Of a stretch of DNA of 5,385 nt, positions 1 to 5,385 are shown piece by piece. Source of the DNA: Acidimicrobiaceae bacterium (GTDB lineage: Bacteria; Actinomycetota; Acidimicrobiia; Acidimicrobiales; RAAP-2); the NCBI GenBank assembly GCA_003151555.1, contig PLXU01000172.1, positions 1-5,385 of the forward strand, read 5' to 3'. The position numbers and the translations under genes were made by a program. Under the pieces are notes generated by a model that saw nothing but the letters and a program-made list of their open reading frames with translations, was not told the origin of the DNA and made no database searches. Position 1 is the first letter of the stretch. Every line of letters starts with the position of its first letter.

Positions 1-686
1 TTGGTCGAGCCCTCGTGGTCGTTGAATGTGACGCAGGGCGAAATGACGTCGATCAACGCGAGCCCGTTGTGCGCCACGGCGGCCTTCAAGATCGGTACTA
101 ATTGCTCCTTGTCGCCGGAGAAACTCCGCGCCAGGAACGTCGCGCCCATGCTGAGGCCGAGCAGGATGGGATCGATCGGTGCGATCTCATTGGGTTCGCC
201 GCGCTTGGCCCGACTGCCGATGTCGGCCGACGCCGACAGCTGACCCTTGGTCAGACCGTAGACGCCATTGTTCTCGATGACGTAGACCATCTTCACGTTG
301 CGTCGGATTGCGTGGACCAGGTGTCCCAGCCCGATCGACAGCGAGTCGCCGTCGCCCGAGATGCCTATGTAAGTCAGTTCGCGGTTGGCCGCGTTGGCGC
401 CGGTGGCGATGGTCACCATGCGACCGTGGGCCGAGTTGAAGCCGTGAGCGCCGCGCACGAAATACGTCGGCGTCTTGGACGAGCATCCGATGCCGCTCAA
501 CTTGGCGATCATGTGCGGTGGCGTCGAGAGTTCCCAGAACGCGTGCACGATGGCGGCGGTGACCGAGTCGTGGCCGCAGCCCGCGCAGAGCGTTGACATC
601 GCGCCCTCGTAATCGCGAATGGTGAGGCCGAGCTCGTTCTTCTGGAGCAGGGCCAGCGGTATCAGCGGTTTGACGATTGAGGGCAT
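1..686 (-). CDS. korB: 2-oxoacid:ferredoxin oxidoreductase subunit beta (TPP-binding), partial at C-terminus
   Basis: The TPP- and [4Fe-4S]-binding beta subunit of a cytoplasmic 2-oxoacid:ferredoxin oxidoreductase, which with KorA converts a 2-oxoacid plus CoA to acyl-CoA, CO2 and two low-potential electrons. I translated 228 codons from the ATG at 686-684; no stop occurs before the window edge, so the C-terminal end (about 100 residues in typical members) is missing. Visible motifs: CAGC (C34, C37), C68 in GIGCSSK and C218 in ISPCV, which are the four cluster ligands expected in this family; the TPP motif GDGD at 111-114, continuing to N139/N140 and YGLTKGQ at 143-149. K71, L145 and K147 match, by constant offset, the positions I recall as substrate-determining in the Sulfolobus tokodaii enzyme, which favours 2-oxoglutarate use. 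The start is set by a GGAG 8 nt upstream and lies 2 nt after the korA stop. Family assignment is firm; substrate is inferred. Confidence 0.95.
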   Translation of the reverse strand, partial: MPSIVKPLIPLALLQKNELGLTIRDYEGAMSTLCAGCGHDSVTAAIVHAFWELSTPPHMIAKLSGIGCSSKTPTYFVRGAHGFNSAHGRMVTIATGANAANRELTYIGISGDGDSLSIGLGHLVHAIRRNVKMVYVIENNGVYGLTKGQLSASADIGSRAKRGEPNEIAPIDPILLGLSMGATFLARSFSGDKEQLVPILKAAVAHNGLALIDVISPCVTFNDHEGST

Positions 687-688
687 GA

Positions 689-2533
689 TTAGTTCTCCAA
701 CTCGGTGGTGACGGCGTTGACAACAATCTGGGCGCTCAGCGGAAAGCCGCCGTAGGCCAAGACGGGATGCATCTTTTCGATCGCCACGCCGGTCTCGATG
801 GAAATGAGCGAACGCAGTTGGGCGTCGCGGTTCTGCTCGACTACGAAGCAGTGGTCGTGTTCTTCCACGAAGCGCCGCACCTGTTCGACGAAGGGAAATC
901 CCCGCACGCGCATATAGTCCGCGCTGAGCCCTGTCTCGTCGAGCAGGTCAATCGCCTCGCGCACCGCGAGGTCGCAACTGCCCAGCGTGATGATGCCGAT
1001 CGTGGCGCCGCTGCGGCGCTGGATGACTGGACTGGGCACGTGCGTCGCCGACGACGCGTGCTTGGCCTTTAGGCGGTCGACGACCTCTTGGTAGGCCGCC
1101 GGGCTCTCCGTGTAGTGGCCGAACTTGTCGTGGCCGGAGCCGCGGACGAAGTAGGCGCCCTTGGAGTCAGATCCGGGAAGGGTTCTCGGCGTCACGAACT
1201 CCTCGTCGGGGTCGGCGTAGCGGTAGAACTCCTTTATGCCCGCGAGATCGGCGTCATTGAGGACCCGTCCGCGGTCCGGCACGTAGGCGTCGTTCCACGT
1301 CAACTGGGGGACGACCCAATCGTTCATCCCGATGTCGAGGTCCGACATCAAGAAGATGGGCGTTTGGAACCGTTCGGCCAGATCGAAGGCGTTGACGGCG
1401 AATTCGAAGCATTCCGCCGGATTGGCGGGAAAGAGCAGGATGTGCTTGGTGTCGCCGTGCGAGGCGTAGGCGCACAGCAAAATGTCGGCCTGCTGGGTGC
1501 GCGTGGGCATCCCAGTCGAGGGTCCGGTCCGCTGGACGTCAACGATGACGGCGGGAATTTCGGTGTAGTAGGCGAAGCCCAGCAGCTCATTCATCAACGA
1601 GATCCCCGGTCCCGAGGTCGAGGTGAAGGCGCGGGCCCCGCTCCAGGACGCGCCGAGCACCATACCCACGGCCGCGATCTCATCTTCGGCCTGCAAGATG
1701 AGGTAATTGTTCTTGTACGTCGTCGGCTCGTCGGGCGTGGCGCCCTCGACCGCTTCGCGACGGTACTTGGCGCAGAGTCGAATGAAGTTGTCCATGACCG
1801 CGGTGGCCGGCGTAATGGGGTACCACGCCGCAACGGTGGCGCCGGCGTAGAGGCAGCCCAACGCGATCGCGGTATTGCCGTCGATCAGGATGGAGTCGCT
1901 GGTGGCCTCCAGCGGTTCCACGTGGAAGGCCAGCGGGCAGGTGAAGTGCTCGACGGCGTAGTTGTAACCGAGACGCAGGGCCTTCTGGTTGGACTCGCGC
2001 AGCAGCTCGTTGCGCGCAAAGGTCTCGGACAACAGGTCGGCCACGACGTCAACGTCGATGCCGATCAGGGCGACCACGGCGCCGGCGTAGGCGATGTTCT
2101 TCATCAAGATGCGCTCGCGCGGCGCGTTGAAGTTCTCCAGGCACATCTGGGCCAGCGGTACGCCGAGGAACGTGACGTCCTCGCGAAGCAGGTCCGCCTC
2201 GAGGGGCCACGAGGAGTCGAAGAGCACGTAGCCGCCCTGGCGTACGTCGGCGATGTCCTCTTCGTAGGTCTGTGAGTTCATCGCGATCATGAGGTCGTAG
2301 TCCAGCGCGCGCGCCGTGTAGCCGGACTTGTTGACCCGGATCTCGTACCAGGTTGGTAGGCCCTGGATGTTGGAGGGGAAGAGGTTCTTGCCCGAGACCG
2401 GGATGCCCATCTTGAAAATGGCCTGCATGAGCAGACTGTTGGCGCTCGCCGAGCCGGTGCCGTTGACGTTGGCGAGCTTGACGGAAAAGTTGTTCACCTG
2501 GGTGGCGACGTCGTGGGTGGTATCTATGGCCAT
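689..2533 (-). CDS. korA: 2-oxoacid:ferredoxin oxidoreductase subunit alpha (gamma-alpha fusion)
   Basis: The catalytic partner of KorB: a 614-residue protein joining the gamma domain (about 15-200) to the alpha domains, the usual layout for KGOR-type enzymes of this length. The gamma domain opens with a glycine-rich NGTGSASAN turn (24-32). The pyrimidine-binding domain begins near 215 and carries the family signature YPITP at 238-242, then SGPG (307-310) and GPSTGMPTRTQQ (337-348). R345 is the likely ligand of the 2-oxoacid carboxylate, and T241 of the signature helps position substrate and CoA. A C-terminal domain II follows at about 508-612. I see no ferredoxin-type CxxCxxC motif, so its only metal partner is the KorB cluster. 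The ATG at 2533-2531 is supported by an AAGGA 8 nt upstream and begins 3 nt after the korC stop. It is intact, with no frameshift. 2-Oxoglutarate is the most likely substrate, but pyruvate or other 2-oxoacids cannot be excluded from sequence. Confidence 0.95.
   Translation of the reverse strand: MAIDTTHDVATQVNNFSVKLANVNGTGSASANSLLMQAIFKMGIPVSGKNLFPSNIQGLPTWYEIRVNKSGYTARALDYDLMIAMNSQTYEEDIADVRQGGYVLFDSSWPLEADLLREDVTFLGVPLAQMCLENFNAPRERILMKNIAYAGAVVALIGIDVDVVADLLSETFARNELLRESNQKALRLGYNYAVEHFTCPLAFHVEPLEATSDSILIDGNTAIALGCLYAGATVAAWYPITPATAVMDNFIRLCAKYRREAVEGATPDEPTTYKNNYLILQAEDEIAAVGMVLGASWSGARAFTSTSGPGISLMNELLGFAYYTEIPAVIVDVQRTGPSTGMPTRTQQADILLCAYASHGDTKHILLFPANPAECFEFAVNAFDLAERFQTPIFLMSDLDIGMNDWVVPQLTWNDAYVPDRGRVLNDADLAGIKEFYRYADPDEEFVTPRTLPGSDSKGAYFVRGSGHDKFGHYTESPAAYQEVVDRLKAKHASSATHVPSPVIQRRSGATIGIITLGSCDLAVREAIDLLDETGLSADYMRVRGFPFVEQVRRFVEEHDHCFVVEQNRDAQLRSLISIETGVAIEKMHPVLAYGGFPLSAQIVVNAVTTELEN
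695..698 (-). promoter_or_regulatory. Ribosome binding site of korB, inside the end of korA
   Basis: GGAG on the minus strand, 8 nt before the korB ATG. It overlaps the Leu-Glu codons that end korA, and only 2 nt separate the korA TAA from the korB ATG. This fixes the korB start and suggests translational coupling with korA. Confidence 0.8.
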
Positions 2534-2536
2534 TGT

Positions 2537-4450
2537 CTAAATCCTTGCTGGTGACTTGGTTGCGCTCATCGACTTGACCGGGATGTGCAAAAAGTGACCG
2601 CTCGCGGCGTAGGGAATCTGCAACTCGAACTTTTCCATGTCCCAGGCGGCGGTGGGGCATCGCTCCGCGCACAGCCCGCAGTGCACGCAGACGTTTTCGT
2701 CCTTCACCATGACGCGTCCCGTTTGGGGTAGCGCCGCGGAGACGAAGAGTGACTGCGTCAGGTTGGTCGAAGGCGCGGAGAGTCTCGAGCGCAGGTCCGC
2801 TTCGTCACCGTTCGTGGTGATGGTCAGGCACTGGACCGGGCAGATGTCGATGCAGGCGTCGCACTCGATGCACAGGGGTTCGCGAAAGGCGGTCTGGATG
2901 TCGCAGTTGAGGCAGCGCTGCACCTCGTGAGCCGTCTGCTCGGCGGTGAAGCCGAGCTCGACCTCTAGATCGAGCGACGAAAAACGCTTCGTCAGTTCGA
3001 CGTGCGTCATCCTCTGGCGCGGCGAGGGGTTGTAATCGTTGTGGTAACTCCACTCGGTCATGCCCATCTTTTGACTGAGCAGGTTCATGCCCTGCGGCGG
3101 TCGTACCGTGAGCGACGCGTCGGTGCAGAGTAAGTGAATGGAGATCGCGGCCGCGTGGCCGTGGGCCACCGCCCAGATGATGTTCTTGGGTCCCCACGCC
3201 GCGTCGCCGCCGAAGAAGACCTTGGGGAGACTCGACTGCATGGTGACTTCGTCCACCACGGGCATGTCCCACTCGCCGAACTCCATGCCCAAGTCGCGTT
3301 CGATCCACGAGAAGGCGTTCTCCTGCCCGATCGCCAGGATGACGTCGTCGCAGGGAATCACCACGGTATCGACAGTGGTGGAATGCGTGGCTCCCTCGTC
3401 CCATTCGAGAACGTCAAACTCCATGCCGACCAGTTTCCCGTCTTCGATCACGAATCGCTTGGGCGCGTGGTTGACGACGATTTCGACGTTCTCCTCTTCG
3501 GCGTCCTCGAGCTCCCACGGCGAAGCCTTGAAGAACTCACGGGGGCGGCGGGCCATGACCTTGATGTCTTTTCCACCCAGGCGCAGTGACGACCGACAGC
3601 AGTCCATCGCGGTGTTACCCACGCCAATTATGAGCACGCGCTGGCCAACCGTAGAGACGTGGCCGAAAGCCACCGACTCCAACCAGTCGATGCCGATGTG
3701 AATATTCGTGTTGCCCTCGTCGTGACGGCCCGGTAAATCGAGCTCCTTGCCGCGAGGCGCGCCCACGCCCACGAAGATGGCGTCATACTCTTCGTCCAGC
3801 AGCGAGCGCATGCTGGTTACCGGTGAGTTGTAGCGGATGTCGACACCCATATCCAAGATGACCTGGGTCTCCTCGTCGAGGACCCGGCCCGGCAGGCGGA
3901 ACTCCGGGATGTTCGTGCGCATCAGTCCGCCCGGCACGCCGTACTGCTCGAAGATGACGACATCGTATCCGAGCGGCATGAGGTCGTTGGCAACGGTCAG
4001 CGCCGAGGGCCCCGCACCTATGCAGGCAACGCGTTTGCCATTCTTTTCGGTTGGTATCAGGGGCAGTCGGTCGGTGATGTCGCCTCGGTTGTCGGCGGCG
4101 ACGCGCTTTAGACGGCAGATCGCGACGGGGCTGCCGTCAACGCGGTCGCGTCGACAGGCCGGCTCGCAGGGCCGGTCGCAGGTGCGGCCCAGGATTCCGG
4201 GAAACACATTGGAATGCCAATTGACCATATAGGCGTCGGTGTAGCGCCCGGCCGCGATCATGCGGATATATTCGGGCACCGGCGTGTGGGCCGGACAGGC
4301 CCATTGGCAATCCACCACTTTGTGAAAATAGTCAGGATTTTTGATGTCGGTGGGCTTCATGCCTTTGTCGCCGGAAGATGGGCTGCCAGAAGACGGATCG
4401 CCAGGCCGCGCCTTGGGCGCGGGTGATTCATGCACGGATGGACTACTCAT
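2537..4450 (-). CDS. korC: GltD-like FAD/NAD(P) oxidoreductase with C-terminal 2x[4Fe-4S] ferredoxin domain (KorC-like)
   Basis: Probable electron-transfer flavoprotein linking KorAB to NAD(P)(H). Residues are numbered from the ATG at 4450-4448 (637 aa). Order: a Pro/Ser-rich tail (about 9-29); an N-terminal Cys-rich region like that of glutamate synthase small subunit and dihydropyrimidine dehydrogenase (C48, C52, C91, C95, C99, C112); an FAD Rossmann motif GAGPSA (145-150) with E168; a second Rossmann motif GVGNTA (276-281) followed by R301-R302, which suggests NADPH; a second FAD motif GGD (414-416); CLNC (C513, C516); then two [4Fe-4S] motifs, C527/C530/C533/C537-Pro and C588/C591/C594/C598-Pro. 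Ordinary GltD is about 450-490 aa; the excess is the ferredoxin module. An upstream in-frame TTG at 4483 would add 11 residues but has no good Shine-Dalgarno; the ATG at 4360 is a third option just before the conserved region. Leading the kor operon supports the KorC role; a separate ferredoxin:NADP role is the main alternative. Confidence 0.88.
   Translation of the reverse strand: MSSPSVHESPAPKARPGDPSSGSPSSGDKGMKPTDIKNPDYFHKVVDCQWACPAHTPVPEYIRMIAAGRYTDAYMVNWHSNVFPGILGRTCDRPCEPACRRDRVDGSPVAICRLKRVAADNRGDITDRLPLIPTEKNGKRVACIGAGPSALTVANDLMPLGYDVVIFEQYGVPGGLMRTNIPEFRLPGRVLDEETQVILDMGVDIRYNSPVTSMRSLLDEEYDAIFVGVGAPRGKELDLPGRHDEGNTNIHIGIDWLESVAFGHVSTVGQRVLIIGVGNTAMDCCRSSLRLGGKDIKVMARRPREFFKASPWELEDAEEENVEIVVNHAPKRFVIEDGKLVGMEFDVLEWDEGATHSTTVDTVVIPCDDVILAIGQENAFSWIERDLGMEFGEWDMPVVDEVTMQSSLPKVFFGGDAAWGPKNIIWAVAHGHAAAISIHLLCTDASLTVRPPQGMNLLSQKMGMTEWSYHNDYNPSPRQRMTHVELTKRFSSLDLEVELGFTAEQTAHEVQRCLNCDIQTAFREPLCIECDACIDICPVQCLTITTNGDEADLRSRLSAPSTNLTQSLFVSAALPQTGRVMVKDENVCVHCGLCAERCPTAAWDMEKFELQIPYAASGHFLHIPVKSMSATKSPARI
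2542..2546 (-). promoter_or_regulatory. Ribosome binding site of korA, inside the end of korC
   Basis: AAGGA on the minus strand, 8 nt before the korA ATG. It lies in the last sense codons of korC (Ala-Arg-Ile), just before the TAG. The same spacing is seen at korB, so both downstream genes share one coupling design. Confidence 0.8.
4370..4399 (-). repeat. Imperfect 15-bp tandem duplication in the korC leader segment
   Basis: Two adjacent 15-bp units (4370-4384 and 4385-4399) match at 10 of 15 positions and encode DPSSG-SPSSG in the Pro/Ser-rich N-terminal tail of the KorC-like protein. The unit length is a multiple of three, so the frame is kept. The segment lies before the conserved fold and probably forms a flexible tail. 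Confidence 0.55.
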
Positions 4451-4462
4451 GCTGCTGACCGT

Positions 4463-4468
4463 CTCCCC
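4463..4468 (-). promoter_or_regulatory. Candidate ribosome binding site of korC
   Basis: GGGGAG on the minus strand, 12 nt before the ATG at 4450. The spacing is longer than the 8 nt seen at korA and korB, so the korC start is less certain than theirs. It is still better supported than the upstream TTG at 4483, which has no purine-rich site at a suitable distance. Confidence 0.5.
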
Positions 4469-4697
4469 AATGACTCGCCCCAAAATGAGACCAACGCCTG
4501 ATGGATTGTGTTTCAGCGAAAATGATCGTCTTGCGTTCGTCCCTGTGCTGGCTTGTTCTTTTTCTTTTTTGTGTTCAAGCGAGTTTGTATTCAGGAAAGC
4601 CTGTCCGGAAAACGGCCCGGTCGGCGACCTTCCACGCCCTATCCTAACGGAGCGGGGGACGGGACAAAAGGGGTGAAAAACTCTTAATCCTCAATAT

Positions 4698-4717
4698 GTT
4701 GCCATGCGGCAGGCAAC
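4698..4717 (-). terminator. Weak candidate terminator hairpin after the AI-2E gene
   Basis: GTTGCC (4698-4703) and GGCAAC (4712-4717) form a 6-bp stem with an 8-nt loop, 22 bp past the AI-2E stop. On the transcribed minus strand a run of five T follows only about 16 nt after the stem, so this is not a textbook intrinsic terminator. It could instead be a weak stem or a protein-binding dyad. Confidence 0.25.
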
Positions 4718-4718
4718 T

Positions 4719-4728
4719 CGCTTAAGCG
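4719..4728. repeat. Perfect 10-bp palindrome
   Basis: CGCTTAAGCG reads identically on both strands. It sits 11 bp beyond the AI-2E stop and next to the GTTGCC/GGCAAC dyad. It could be a small operator or part of a terminator region; nothing in the sequence decides this. Confidence 0.35.
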
Positions 4729-4739
4729 CGGGCGGAGCG

Positions 4740-5385
4740 CTATTTGTGAGGCCGCCGGTGGGCCGGATGGCGCAAGGTGGCGTGGAAGGAGCGGGGCGCG
4801 GTCCATTCCCGCCATAGCGAAACCAGCGCCACCATCAGCGCCGGTCCCAGGAACAGGCCCAGAATGCCGAAGCTGGCCAGGCCGCCGAAAATTCCCAGGA
4901 ACACCCAGAGGAACGGCAATTGGGCATTGCCGCCGATCAGCACCGGCCTAAGGAAATGGTCGGCGATGAAAATCACGATGCCGCCGAACACCGCAAGCCC
5001 GATCGCCAGCGGCGTGGCGCCCTTGGCCAGCAGCAACAGGCAGGCGATCGCCAGCGCGGCGGGCGCGCCAAAGGGGATCATCGCGAACAAAGCGGTGAGC
5101 GAACCGAGCAGGCCCGCATGCGGCACCCCGGTGATGTAATAGCCCAGGCCCAGCAGTGTGCCGACGCCGATGCCGACCAGCACCACGCCGTCGGAGGTGC
5201 CGCGCACCGCGAACACTATCAGCTGCGACAATTCCAGGCCTTTGCGGCCCAGGGTCCGGCGCACGAGGATTTGCACGCGCCGGCCGAAGGAAGCGCCGTC
5301 GCGGAACAGGAAGAACAGGGTCAGCACCGTGACGACGAAGCCGGTCAGGCTGCGGGTCACGAATATGACGCTGCGCTGCGTCACC
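4740..5385 (-). CDS. AI-2E family transporter (PerM/YdiK-like), C-terminal part
   Basis: An integral inner-membrane protein of the AI-2E/UPF0118 family, whose members are annotated as autoinducer-2 exporters or ion/proton antiporters, mostly without direct evidence. About 214 C-terminal residues are visible; the family is usually about 350 aa, so the N-terminal membrane segments lie beyond the window. The GTG at 5384 is most likely an internal Val codon, not the start. Residues here are numbered from that codon. Hydrophobic segments at about 11-27, 60-84, 90-121, 123-147 and 156-190 include the family landmarks FRDG (27-30), FAMIPFG (99-105), HFLRPVLIGG (143-152) and LGLFLGP (175-181). A basic, His/Arg-rich tail follows the last helix and is expected in the cytoplasm. 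It ends with TAG. The gene has no evident link to the kor operon; its true substrate cannot be read from sequence. Confidence 0.9.
   Translation of the reverse strand, partial: VTQRSVIFVTRSLTGFVVTVLTLFFLFRDGASFGRRVQILVRRTLGRKGLELSQLIVFAVRGTSDGVVLVGIGVGTLLGLGYYITGVPHAGLLGSLTALFAMIPFGAPAALAIACLLLLAKGATPLAIGLAVFGGIVIFIADHFLRPVLIGGNAQLPFLWVFLGIFGGLASFGILGLFLGPALMVALVSLWREWTAPRSFHATLRHPAHRRPHK

Larger units (their letters stand above)
4451..4739. other. Intergenic region upstream of the kor operon
   Basis: This gap separates the AI-2E gene stop from the korC start and must hold the operon promoter unless transcription reads through from the right. I searched the minus strand for sigma-70 elements and found only weak hexamers, such as TAGGAT near 4641-4646 with no good -35 partner at 17 nt, so no promoter is called. 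It contains a GTTGCC/GGCAAC inverted repeat, a 10-bp perfect palindrome at 4719-4728, and an A-rich stretch that would lie in the korC leader. I see no coding signal and no tRNA-like fold. Confidence 0.6.

Noticed and set aside
187..726. Minus-strand open frame of 179 codons overlapping korB
   Set aside because: It lies in another frame from the conserved KorB translation (1-686), which carries all family motifs; its Arg/His-rich product is a shadow.
1088..2275. Long plus-strand open frame (395 codons) opposite korA
   Set aside because: It is antisense to the conserved korA coding sequence, its translation is dominated by Val/Gly/Arg with no recognisable domain, and it is explained by the codon bias of the opposite strand.
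2049..2672. Minus-strand open frame of 207 codons spanning the korC-korA junction
   Set aside because: It overlaps two firmly assigned genes in a different frame and gives an Arg-rich product without motifs.
2805..3404. Minus-strand open frame of 199 codons inside korC
   Set aside because: It is out of frame with the intact flavoprotein; its His/Arg-rich translation matches no family.
4341..4676. Plus-strand open frame of 111 codons across the intergenic gap
   Set aside because: It overlaps the korC start antisense, lacks a Shine-Dalgarno site and shows no recognisable domain.
4590..4680. Possible sigma-70 promoter for the kor operon
   Set aside because: The best -10-like hexamers (TAGGAT, TACAAA) match at four of six positions and have no acceptable -35 partner at 16-18 nt, so the evidence is too weak to call.
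5382..5384. GTG as the start of the AI-2E gene
   Set aside because: The frame runs to the window edge and the visible protein is only the C-terminal part of a roughly 350-residue family, so this codon is most likely internal.

Overview
All recognisable genes in this window lie on the minus strand. Reading leftwards from the right edge they are: the C-terminal part of an AI-2E/PerM-family membrane protein (4740-5385, N-terminus outside the window); a 289-bp intergenic gap (4451-4739); and a tight three-gene operon. The operon holds a GltD-like FAD oxidoreductase with a C-terminal 2x[4Fe-4S] ferredoxin module (korC-like, 2537-4450), a gamma-alpha fused 2-oxoacid:ferredoxin oxidoreductase alpha subunit (korA, 689-2533), and the beta subunit (korB, 1-686, cut by the left window edge). 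The gaps between the operon genes are 3 nt and 2 nt. Both downstream genes have a Shine-Dalgarno sequence embedded in the last codons of the gene before, 8 nt from the start, which points to translational coupling.

The three proteins make sense as one enzyme. KorAB binds thiamine pyrophosphate (TPP) and one [4Fe-4S] cluster. It oxidatively decarboxylates a 2-oxoacid, most likely 2-oxoglutarate, to the acyl-CoA and CO2, or runs the reverse reaction. The KorC-like flavoprotein has two Rossmann dinucleotide-binding motifs plus a ferredoxin module, so it could pass electrons between the KorAB cluster and NAD(P). No free ferredoxin or delta-subunit gene is visible. From memory, this composition matches the three-subunit KorABC 2-oxoglutarate:NADP+ oxidoreductase described in Azoarcus evansii (aromatic-degrading Betaproteobacteria). 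The system is therefore probably a known but uncommon type rather than an undescribed one.

The DNA is moderately to strongly GC-rich, with many G- or C-ending codons and clear Shine-Dalgarno sites. This fits a bacterium, probably a proteobacterium or another high-GC lineage, but the window cannot settle the taxon. The AI-2E gene looks richer in GCC/GGC/CTG-type codons than the kor operon. It has no functional link to the operon beyond shared orientation. No RNA gene, insertion sequence, CRISPR array or convincing sigma-70 promoter was found.
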